Below the pieces are notes generated by a model. It was not told the DNA's origin. It made no database searches and saw only the letters and a program-made list of their open reading frames with translations. A stretch of 64,000 bases of DNA. Source: JAYYZW01 sp965217605 (GTDB lineage Bacteria; Pseudomonadota; Gammaproteobacteria; Ga0077536). Shown here piece by piece: positions 1-7,169 of this stretch. The translations under genes were made by a program, and so were the position numbers. Where the stretch lies: assembly GCA_965217605.1 (NCBI GenBank), contig CBDCJB010000007.1, positions 124,001 to 188,000 of the forward strand, written 5' to 3'. Position 1 is the first letter of the stretch. The number at the start of each line of letters is the position of its first letter.

Positions 1-273
1 GTGCGAGATCCCCGGCAGTGCGAACAGTTGCTTCAGCAGCGAGGTCGGCACCGCCCCTGCCGCCTGACGGTGGGTGTGCTGGTAGCCGCCGGCGTTCCAG
101 GTATCACTCAGCACGCCCGCCTGGCCACTGAAATTGAGCGGCGTGGCGGCGAGGGTGTCGGTTGCCGGGCCTTGCAGCGTGCGCACGTTGCGCAAGGGTG
201 GCGCGACGGCGACCGTCGTGCCGACCTGGGTGGTGACGAAGCCGTTGGTGTTGATCGCGTTGAAGACGTCGGA
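1..273 (-). pseudogene. Unrecognised gene fragment, cut by window edge
   Basis: The reverse strand is open for 91 codons from the window edge up to a TAG at 282-280. Its translation has natural-looking composition (for example NAINTNGFVTTQVG, then SDTWNAGGYQHTHRQAAGA and LLKQLFALPGIS), whereas the opposite frame is arginine-rich and looks like a shadow. There is no start codon near 273, so the 5' part of the gene seems to have been lost where it meets the plus-strand fragment at about 272-282. I do not recognise the family. It may continue left of the window. It lies next to an insertion sequence, which fits a rearranged, decaying locus. Confidence 0.4.
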
Positions 274-481
274 GCGGCTCTATGACACCTACCGCACGAG
301 TCGGGCCTTTCCAGACTACGCCGCGACGCTCACGAACCTCGGTCTGCGCATGAACTTCGGGCGCATCCGCACCGATGACGGCGCCGCCTTGGCGGACGTG
401 CGTCGTGCGATCATGCGACCGCACCCTCGCCTGACCGTAGGCCCCAGTGCGGCTCCCATTTGCGATGAAACCCCGCGCTAG
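272..481 (+). pseudogene. Unrecognised 3' gene fragment, truncated at its 5' side
   Basis: From about 272 the plus strand reads as a plausible protein C-terminus (ERLYDTYRTSRAFPDYA, then LRMNFGRIRTDDGAALADV) and ends at TAG 479-481, which lies inside the target duplication of the adjacent IS. Upstream in the same frame the translation becomes an arginine- and valine-rich shadow of the reverse-strand fragment, so the coding sequence seems to begin abruptly at the junction. The family is unknown. Two unrelated gene pieces meeting head-on beside an IS suggests a deletion or inversion breakpoint. Confidence 0.35.
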
Positions 482-495
482 CCCGGATATTTCAT
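482..495 (+). repeat. IS left terminal inverted repeat
   Basis: CCCGGATATTTCAT pairs with the reverse complement of 2080-2093 with one mismatch. A short hairpin (AGGGC/GCCCT, 504-515) and a TATAAT box (527-532) follow inside the element. The TATAAT box may be the transposase promoter. Confidence 0.85.
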
Positions 496-568
496 AAAAA
501 AAGAGGGCAAGCCCTTTCTAATCCGTTATAATTCAGTTAGTTAGGCTGAAAACGGAAAGGACTCGCCC

Positions 569-1882
569 GTGACAGAATGTACCCAGACTGCGCTGCAATT
601 TCCAGGCTTTTCTCGCCGCAAGATCGACGTCTCATTCAACGCCGGTGACATCACTTCCAACGGTGGGGTGCAGTTGCTGCGCTGGGCCGATGAACGGACC
701 GGGTTGATCAAGGCCGCGGCACGGGCCATTGGGGATTCGCGCCGGAGAAAGAGCTGCACCCACGCTCTGGAGTCGCTGGTCCGACAGCGGGTCTATGGCC
801 TTTCCCTGGGCTATGAGGACCTCAACGACCACGAGGCATTGCGCGCGGACTTGGCTCTGCAGACGGCGCTTTCCCGGGATGCGTCGCTGGCGAGCCCGTC
901 GACGTTGTGCCGACTGGAGAACCGCGCGAACCGGAACACCGCGGTGGCCCTGCACAAGGGACTCATTGATAACTTTATCGCCGCTTACAAACAAGCGCCC
1001 CGACGACTGATACGCGATGTGGATGCCACCGACGATCGGGTGCAGGGTGATCAAGCGGGCCGCTTCTTCCACGGCGACTACGACCACGACTGCTGTCTGC
1101 CCTTGTACGTGTTCTGTGGCGATCAACGGTTGGTCAGTTATCTGCGTTCGAGCAAGATCGACGGCGCAAAACACAGTGGGGCGATCTTGGCGCTGTTGAT
1201 CAAACGGTTGCGCCAGGCGTGGCCGAAGGTCGAGATCCTGGTGCGCGCCGATGCCGGCTTTTGCCGCTGGCGGATGCTGCGCTGGTTCGATCGCCACGGC
1301 GTGGATTACGTCATGGGTATCGCGAAAAACCCGCGTTTGCACGATCAATCGTTAGCGTTGCGCACGTTGGCTCAGTGGCGGTATTGGATGATGGGTGAGA
1401 AGCAGCGCCTGTTCAGCGAGGTCCGTTACGCCGCACCGACTTGGGATACCCCGCGACGGGTGATCGTCAAGGCCGAGCACAGCGCCCGCGGCAGCAATCC
1501 CCGCTTCGTGGTGACCCACCTCACCGGCAAGGCCCAACGCATCTACGACCGCCTCTACTGCGCCCGCGGCGAGATGGAGAACCGGATCAAGGAGCAGCAG
1601 TTGGGCCTGTTTGCCGATCGCACCAGTTGCCACACCTGGTGGGCCAATCAGTTCCGGCTGTTGCTCTCAAGCTTGGCTTACACGCTGTTGGAGACGATCC
1701 GCCGGGTGGCACTACACGCAACGGCACGGGCTCGCGCGCAAGGCGGCACGCTGCGCCTGAAACTATTACGCATCGGCGCCATCGTCTTGCGCAATACCAG
1801 GCGCATCCGACTGTTGCTCTCCAGTGCTTACCCCCATCGAGAACTGTTCTGCCTGGTGGCCGCTCGCCTCAAGCCGGGATAG
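569..1882 (+). CDS. IS1380-family transposase
   Basis: A 437-residue DDE transposase that catalyses cut-and-paste movement of its own element. The N-terminal part (KIDVSFNAGDITSNGGVQLL) is typical of the family. The acidic triad is visible as D in RDVDATDD, D in VRADAGFCRW, and E in ARGEMENRIKEQQLGLF near residue 340. The start codon is GTG at 569, preceded by a GGAAAGGA stretch. Length and full-length reading frame fit an active enzyme. It is the only gene in the element. Confidence 0.93.
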   Translation: MTECTQTALQFPGFSRRKIDVSFNAGDITSNGGVQLLRWADERTGLIKAAARAIGDSRRRKSCTHALESLVRQRVYGLSLGYEDLNDHEALRADLALQTALSRDASLASPSTLCRLENRANRNTAVALHKGLIDNFIAAYKQAPRRLIRDVDATDDRVQGDQAGRFFHGDYDHDCCLPLYVFCGDQRLVSYLRSSKIDGAKHSGAILALLIKRLRQAWPKVEILVRADAGFCRWRMLRWFDRHGVDYVMGIAKNPRLHDQSLALRTLAQWRYWMMGEKQRLFSEVRYAAPTWDTPRRVIVKAEHSARGSNPRFVVTHLTGKAQRIYDRLYCARGEMENRIKEQQLGLFADRTSCHTWWANQFRLLLSSLAYTLLETIRRVALHATARARAQGGTLRLKLLRIGAIVLRNTRRIRLLLSSAYPHRELFCLVAARLKPG

Positions 1883-2079
1883 TCGTCCCAACGCCAGTCG
1901 CCTCGTGTTCGATTCCTTGTGAGTCGGGGTGTCGCTCGCCTCCGAAACGACTCGTGCATCGCAATCGGCGATAAATCCACCGGTGGCGCGCCGAAACGTC
2001 GCGCTCAAGCGCCGCTTCGTGCCACCACCAACGAATTCCGACCCATGATCGACCAACTCCACGCCCAATCTCACTGCTC

Positions 2080-2093
2080 ATGCAATATCCGGG
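2080..2093 (-). repeat. IS right terminal inverted repeat
   Basis: ATGCAATATCCGGG is the inverted counterpart of the left end and is followed directly by the duplicated CTAG. Beyond it, 2098-2187 holds no recognisable gene up to the cupin start. Confidence 0.85.
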
Positions 2094-2187
2094 CTAGCCA
2101 GTAGTTCGGCCGCGGTCCGTGACACGAAAGGCCGAGTTTGGTTACCCTTAGCCGGGTGAATGGTCAAGATTGACGAGGAGAACTCAG

Positions 2188-2517
2188 ATGAGCGATGTAG
2201 GCACGACCAAGATTTTCGAGAACGACAAAGTGATCATCTGGGAGTTCGCGTTAGAGCCCGGCGGGGAAACGGCGATGCACACCCACGAGCATGACTACAT
2301 GTTCTACGTCCTTAACGGCACCACGCTCGACGTTTTCGATGCCGAGGACAAACCGCTTTATGACCTCGAACTGAATACGGGCGAATCCTTCGCGTTCACC
2401 TGCGAAGGCGATGAATTAGTATCGGCGGACGGCAAGGGCCATCGCCTGCCGGCCACGCACCTGGCGCGCAACAACAGTGAGAGTGCGTATCGCGAGATGT
2501 TGGTGGAAACGAAGTAA
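2188..2517 (+). CDS. Small cupin-domain protein
   Basis: A 109-residue single-domain cupin, a beta-barrel that usually binds a metal or a small ligand. The central part shows the cupin signature: EPGGETAMHTHEHDYMFYVL carries the metal-type histidines (HTHEH) and a following E-containing strand (LELNTGESFAF). The start is the ATG at 2188, with GAGGAG at 2175-2180 as ribosome binding site. The substrate cannot be told from sequence. A strong GC palindrome follows the stop, so it is probably its own transcription unit. Confidence 0.8.
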   Translation: MSDVGTTKIFENDKVIIWEFALEPGGETAMHTHEHDYMFYVLNGTTLDVFDAEDKPLYDLELNTGESFAFTCEGDELVSADGKGHRLPATHLARNNSESAYREMLVETK

Positions 2518-2527
2518 GGAAACCTTG

Positions 2528-2548
2528 CCCCGCCCGCGGGCGGGGTTT
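2528..2548 (+). terminator. GC-rich palindrome, probable terminator after the cupin gene
   Basis: A perfect 18-bp palindrome, CCCCGCCCGCGGGCGGGG (2528-2545), is followed by TTT. It lies 11 bp after the cupin stop. The T-tract is short, so termination may be weak or factor-assisted. Confidence 0.55.
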
Positions 2549-2616
2549 GACTCCGTTGCGTTGCCGCTCGTGACGCGTCCGACCATAACGACAACCAAGC
2601 GCGGAAGAACATCGAC

Positions 2617-3336
2617 ATGAGCTGCTACGTATTCGTCCACGGCGCCTGGCATACCGGTGAGTTGCTGGAAGCCACCGCGGCACCGATGCGCGCGGCGGGG
2701 CACGACGTGCATCTGCCGACGCTCGCCGGAAACCGTCCGGGCGATGCTAAAACCGGCGGGCTTAGCGACGCCATCGACTCGTTGGTCGAATTCATCGGCG
2801 CAAAAGACCTCACCAACGTCGTGCTGGCCGGCCACAGCTACGGCGGCATGGTCATCACCGGTGCCGTGGATCGCATCCCCGAACGGGTCCGCCGGCTGGT
2901 GTATTGGAACGCCTTCGTCCCCAACGATGGCGAAGCCCTTGACGACATGATACCGCCGGAATTCATCGAGCTATTAGACAGCCTGACAGGCGACGACGGA
3001 TCGGTGATGTTGCCGTTCGAAATCTGGCGCGAAGCGTTCATCAACGACGCGTCGTTCGAGCTCGCCCGGACGGCCTACGACCAACTCAATCCGCATCCGC
3101 GCAAGACCTTTTCCGAACCGATCAAGCTGTCCCGGAACCCGGCTGAATTCGCGCTGCCGAAATCCTATCTCAACTGCACCGAGGATACGTCCTTGCCCCA
3201 TCATCTGCCCTGGCACCCACGGCTGTCGCAAAAACTCGGGTTGTTCCGTCTGATACAGACGCCCGGTAGCCATGAACTGTGTTTCACCGACCCGGGCTTG
3301 CTCGCGCAAAAGCTCATCGAAGCGGGGCGGGACTGA
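2617..3336 (+). CDS. Alpha/beta-fold hydrolase
   Basis: A 239-residue cytosolic hydrolase of the small esterase/hydroxynitrile-lyase-like type. An oxyanion-hole HGAW lies at residues 9-12 and the nucleophile elbow GHSYGG at 72-77 (Ser74). The general base is probably His219 in GSHELCF, and an acid is probably Asp190. Such enzymes cleave esters or related bonds; the substrate is unknown. It is followed after 14 bp by a PaaI-type thioesterase gene and then a membrane-protein gene, probably one operon. Confidence 0.82.
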   Translation: MSCYVFVHGAWHTGELLEATAAPMRAAGHDVHLPTLAGNRPGDAKTGGLSDAIDSLVEFIGAKDLTNVVLAGHSYGGMVITGAVDRIPERVRRLVYWNAFVPNDGEALDDMIPPEFIELLDSLTGDDGSVMLPFEIWREAFINDASFELARTAYDQLNPHPRKTFSEPIKLSRNPAEFALPKSYLNCTEDTSLPHHLPWHPRLSQKLGLFRLIQTPGSHELCFTDPGLLAQKLIEAGRD

Positions 3337-3350
3337 ATAACCGGTCAGGC

Positions 3351-3806
3351 ATGAAAGCCGAAGACTCGTCCGACGCGGAGGCAACCGCGCGCGCCGCCGG
3401 CGCTTCGATGTACGCGCGCGACCGCGCGTCAAAGGAGCTCGGTATCAAGCTCGACGAGATACGGCCGGGCCACGCGCGCATGTCCTTGCACGTCGAGGAC
3501 TGGATGCTCCAAGGCTACGCCGTTTGCCACGGCGGCTTGCTGTTCGCGTTGGCGGATACGACGATGGCTTTCGCGAGTTGCTCGTACAACCAGCAACACG
3601 TCGCGTTACACGCGAACATCGATTTCCTGCGCCCCGCGCAGGCCGGCGACACGCTGGTCGCGGAAGCCACCGAGGGCAGCCGTACGAACCGGATGGCGAT
3701 GTATACCGTCACCATCGAGAACGGCGATGGCGAGACCGTGTGTTATTTTCGCGGGCGTACCTACGGGGTTCGTGGGCAGGTGATCCAAGACGCAGACGAT
3801 TCGTGA
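3351..3806 (+). CDS. PaaI-family hotdog thioesterase
   Basis: A 151-residue hotdog-fold protein. The segment VCHGGLLFALADTTMAFA is the PaaI/PaaD-type active-site helix, with the conserved HGG and the acidic residue downstream. The family hydrolyses phenylacetyl-CoA-like thioesters. No other phenylacetate genes are visible here, so the substrate is open. The start chosen is ATG 3351, 14 bp after the hydrolase stop. Its end overlaps the next gene's GTG start by 4 bp, indicating translational coupling. Confidence 0.8.
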   Translation: MKAEDSSDAEATARAAGASMYARDRASKELGIKLDEIRPGHARMSLHVEDWMLQGYAVCHGGLLFALADTTMAFASCSYNQQHVALHANIDFLRPAQAGDTLVAEATEGSRTNRMAMYTVTIENGDGETVCYFRGRTYGVRGQVIQDADDS

Positions 3807-4438
3807 CTGAGACCAGTGGACACCGGTTTCGCGATCGCTTGGTCTTCGGCTTCGTCATTCCGTTGGTCGCCGAGGTCGTTGCGGCTGCGTTGATCGCGAG
3901 TACCGAGTCCGGCGCCTACGCGGAAGGCTTCGCTTACGTGGTCGTACTGGTCATGCTCATAATCGCCGTACCCGTGACGATTTTCGGCAACCTCATCATC
4001 GTGTCTTATGGTGAACTGGCCGCGGCTGACTACCTGATGCGGTCCATGATCCTGCCGGCGGTTTTCGTCGCAGCCTGTTTGATTTATCACACCGGCTTTT
4101 GGGATAAGGTAATCGACCCCTTGCTGCCGAAGTCGGTGGAAAAATTCAGCCCAGCAGGTAGCGGTTGGGTCGACGCGACGACCAATGAGGTTTTCATCGT
4201 GGTGAACGACTACGGAGGCACCGATGAGGACATGGACGCAATAGCGCAGCACGCAACCGACGATTTGGCGAGGTCGATGCGCGAGAGTCCCGATTACGCG
4301 GGGTATAACGTCGCTTATTACTTTGTGCCGCGGGAGAACTACGATGCGATCGACGACGCCGCCAGCCGGGCTGCCGCCATCGCGGTGTTCAAGTATGCAG
4401 GTGGAGATGGGGATCCGACGCTCGAGGCGGTCGATTAG
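3803..4438 (+). CDS. Unrecognised membrane protein
   Basis: About 211 residues from a GTG at 3803 that overlaps the preceding stop (GTGA). The N-terminal half contains three hydrophobic segments: FGFVIPLVAEVVAAALIA, AYVVVLVMLIIAVPVTIFG, and MILPAVFVAACLIY. The C-terminal half is soluble and acidic, rich in DD/TDED motifs, and carries no domain I recognise. The overlap suggests co-expression with the hydrolase and thioesterase. No function is assigned. Confidence 0.65.
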   Translation: MTETSGHRFRDRLVFGFVIPLVAEVVAAALIASTESGAYAEGFAYVVVLVMLIIAVPVTIFGNLIIVSYGELAAADYLMRSMILPAVFVAACLIYHTGFWDKVIDPLLPKSVEKFSPAGSGWVDATTNEVFIVVNDYGGTDEDMDAIAQHATDDLARSMRESPDYAGYNVAYYFVPRENYDAIDDAASRAAAIAVFKYAGGDGDPTLEAVD

Positions 4439-4480
4439 CGATCGACGGCAGGCCATTCGCCGGCAAGCTGGCGAATGCGC

Positions 4481-6292
4481 TCACCCATTCAATTCACTCA
4501 AAAAAACCTCACCGTAGCGCTCGAGTTTCGTTTCCCCCACCCCGGCGACGGTCAACATCTCGTCGAGCGTCGTGGGGCGCAATGCAATCATTTCGCGCAG
4601 GGTGCGGTCGTGGAAAATCACGTAAGGCGGCACTTCGTGCTCGTCGGCAAGCCGTTTACGGCAGGCGCGCAGGCGCTCCCAGAGTTCGCGATCGGGTTCG
4701 GCGATTTCTTCGCTCACCGGCGGGCGTTTTGCCCGGCGTGTCTCAATGATGTCTTCGCGCAACCGGAGTTCGATCTCACCGCGCAGAATGCAGCGCGCAT
4801 CCTCATCGAGCTTAATGGCGCCGAATCCCTCTACGTCCGTATACACGGCGCCACGTACCATGAGTTGACGCAACACCGAGCGCCAGTGATTCACACTTTG
4901 TTCACCGCCGATACCGAAGGTGCTGAGTGTCGCATGGCCGTGCAGGTGAACTTTTTCCGTTTCCGCACCGCGTAACACGTCGATCACGTGCGCGGCGCCG
5001 AAACGCTGACCGGTGCGATAGATACAGGACAGAAGCTTTTGCGCTTCTTCGGTCGCATCCCAGGTGGCGGGTGGTTCCAGGCAATTGTCGCAATTGCCGC
5101 ACGGCTCCGGCAGCGTGTCACCGAAATACGCCAGTAGCGGTTGGCGCCGGCAGGAAGTCGCTTCACACCAACCGAGGAGCGCGTCGAGTTTTTGCCGTTC
5201 GATCCGCTTGTGGTCGTCCTGGGCCGGTGACGCCTCCAGCATCTGTCGCAAGCGCACTACGTCCTGCAGACCGTAGATCATCCACGCCGCCGCCGGCTCA
5301 CCGTCGCGGCCGGCGCGCCCGGTTTCCTGGTAATAGGCCTCGATGCTTTTGGGCAGATCGAGATGCGCGACGAAGCGCACGTCCGGCTTGTCGATTCCGA
5401 GGCCGAAGGCAATGGTCGCGACGATGATGACGCCATCGTCGCGCAGGAACCGTTCTTGATGATCCGCACGGATCTGCGACCCCAGGCCCGCATGATAGGG
5501 CAGCGCGTTATAACCCCGTTCAACTAACCACGCAGCCGTTTCTTCGACCTTACGGCGCGCCATGCAATACACGATCCCGGCGGCACCGCGATGCGATGCA
5601 AGGAATTTCTCGAGTTGCGGGCGCGCGTTGAGGCGCACGCGCACCGTGTAGCGAATATTGGGTCGATCGAAGCCCTCGACGAACCACTGGGGTTCATTCA
5701 ACGCGAGTCGTTGAGCGATATCCTCGCGCGTCCGGGCGTCCGCCGTTGCGGTCAAGGCCATGCGCGGCACGTCCGGAAAATCCGCGCCTAGACGGTGCAG
5801 TTCGAGGTAATCGTGGCGGAAATCGTGTCCCCACTGCGAGACGCAATGCGCTTCATCGATGGCGATCAAGGTGACGGCCGATCGTTTCAATAGTTCGAGC
5901 GTGTCGGACTGCAACGCGCGCTCCGGCGCAACGTACAAAAGGCGCAGCGTATTGGCCGTCAGACGTGCGATCACGTCAGACTGCTGTGCCGCGCTCATCG
6001 CCGAATTGAGGCAGGCCGCCTCGATGCCAAGCTCGCGAAGCGCAGTTACTTGATCGTGCATCAGCGCGATCAGTGGCGAGATCACGAGCGTACAGCCGCC
6101 GCTTATCAAGGGCGGGACTTGGTAACAGAGCGATTTACCGCCGCCCGTAGGCATCAACACGACGCAATCCTGCCCCGCGAGCGCGGCCGCGATCGCGTGC
6201 GCCTGGCCCCCGCGAAACGCGGCGTAGCCGTAGGTGTCTTTAAGAATGTGTTGCGCTCGATCGAGCACGTCGGGTCCCTGCTGTTCTGTCAT
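4481..6292 (-). CDS. recQ: ATP-dependent DNA helicase RecQ
   Basis: A 603-residue 3'-5' DNA helicase acting in recombination and fork repair. Walker A PTGGGKS is at 48-54, DEAH at 146-149, and the RecQ-specific QWGHDFR aromatic loop at 153-159. The helicase C-domain contains the QETGRAGRDG motif. Zinc cysteines follow (CEATSC, then CGNCDNC at about 370-405), then the winged helix and a C-terminal HRDC domain (about 520-600, ending RYGEVFL). The order and length match E. coli RecQ. It is divergent from the SDR gene. Confidence 0.96.
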   Translation of the reverse strand: MTEQQGPDVLDRAQHILKDTYGYAAFRGGQAHAIAAALAGQDCVVLMPTGGGKSLCYQVPPLISGGCTLVISPLIALMHDQVTALRELGIEAACLNSAMSAAQQSDVIARLTANTLRLLYVAPERALQSDTLELLKRSAVTLIAIDEAHCVSQWGHDFRHDYLELHRLGADFPDVPRMALTATADARTREDIAQRLALNEPQWFVEGFDRPNIRYTVRVRLNARPQLEKFLASHRGAAGIVYCMARRKVEETAAWLVERGYNALPYHAGLGSQIRADHQERFLRDDGVIIVATIAFGLGIDKPDVRFVAHLDLPKSIEAYYQETGRAGRDGEPAAAWMIYGLQDVVRLRQMLEASPAQDDHKRIERQKLDALLGWCEATSCRRQPLLAYFGDTLPEPCGNCDNCLEPPATWDATEEAQKLLSCIYRTGQRFGAAHVIDVLRGAETEKVHLHGHATLSTFGIGGEQSVNHWRSVLRQLMVRGAVYTDVEGFGAIKLDEDARCILRGEIELRLREDIIETRRAKRPPVSEEIAEPDRELWERLRACRKRLADEHEVPPYVIFHDRTLREMIALRPTTLDEMLTVAGVGETKLERYGEVFLSELNG

Positions 6293-6389
6293 CGAAGTTC
6301 CTTTTCGATTTCATTCGCGGGCATTCTAACCTATCCGGCCGTTGCCCGAATTGCTACTCTCCGCGCCACCTACAAGGGAGGATGAACGG

Positions 6390-7157
6390 ATGAACCGTCT
6401 CCAAAATAAAGTCGCAATCGTCACGGGCGGCGCGGGAGGCATTGGCCTGGCGAGTGCAAAACTCTTTGCGGCGGAAGGGGCGCGGATCGTGCTCGTTGAT
6501 CTCGACCAGGCGCAGCTCGACGCCGCCGTTACCGAGATCGGGACCGAGCACGCGACGGGCGTTGCAGCGGATGTTAGCGACGCGGAACAGGTCGACGCCT
6601 ACGTGCGGGCGGCCGTCGAACGTCACGGACGCATCGACGTGTACTTTGCCAATGCCGGGATCGAGGGCGCCGTGCAGCCGATCACCGAATATCCCATCGA
6701 TGTCTTCGACCGGGTCATGGCCGTCAACGTGCGCGGCGTGTGGCTCGGACTAAAATACGTCATACCCGAAATGGCAAAACACGATGGCGGCAGCATCATT
6801 CTCACCTCGTCCATGGGCGGGTTGCGCGGTATGCCGCGCGTATCCCCGTACATCGCATCCAAACACGCCGTCGTCGGTATCATGCGTTCGGCGGCCATCG
6901 AATGCGCAAAGCACGGGATCCGGGTCAATACCATCAATCCGGGTCCCATTCAGACCCGCATGATCGACGCGATCGAGGAAGGATACGCGCCCGGCGCCAC
7001 ACAGATCGTGCGCGACAAGATGGAAGCGTCGCTGCCCATGCGGCGTTACGGCGAACCCGAGGAAGTCGCGCGCCTGGCGCTCTTCCTCGCGAGCGACGAG
7101 AGCAGTTATTGCACGGGGACGACGTTTCCGATCGATGGAGGGATGTCGGCGGCTTGA
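6390..7157 (+). CDS. SDR-family NAD(P)-dependent oxidoreductase
   Basis: A 255-residue classical short-chain dehydrogenase. The cofactor motif TGGAGGIG lies near the N-terminus, followed by NAGIEG, a catalytic Ser in LTSSMGG, the YxxxK pair in SPYIASKHAV, and PG in NPGPIQTRM. The start is ATG 6390, with GGGAGG at 6376-6381; an earlier ATG at 6382 stops immediately. An Asp at the end of beta-2 (VLVDLDQ) favours NAD over NADP. The substrate is unknown. It converges on gcvP. Confidence 0.9.
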   Translation: MNRLQNKVAIVTGGAGGIGLASAKLFAAEGARIVLVDLDQAQLDAAVTEIGTEHATGVAADVSDAEQVDAYVRAAVERHGRIDVYFANAGIEGAVQPITEYPIDVFDRVMAVNVRGVWLGLKYVIPEMAKHDGGSIILTSSMGGLRGMPRVSPYIASKHAVVGIMRSAAIECAKHGIRVNTINPGPIQTRMIDAIEEGYAPGATQIVRDKMEASLPMRRYGEPEEVARLALFLASDESSYCTGTTFPIDGGMSAA

Positions 7158-7169
7158 CGGCCCGAAAAC

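Larger units (their letters stand above)
482..2093. mobile_element. IS1380-family insertion sequence, complete, 1612 bp
   Basis: The element is bounded by inverted ends CCCGGATATTTCAT (482-495) and ATGCAATATCCGGG (2080-2093), which match at 13 of 14 positions. It is flanked by a direct CTAG at 478-481 and 2094-2097. The size, the terminal CCC, the 4-bp duplication and the single DDE transposase all fit the IS1380 family. The transposase is uninterrupted and both ends are intact, so the element looks recently active. About 195 bp of non-coding sequence follows the transposase before the right end. Confidence 0.9.

Noticed and set aside
632..1348. Long reverse-strand open frame antisense to the transposase
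   Set aside because: Its translation has shadow composition and the plus-strand frame has full transposase motifs.
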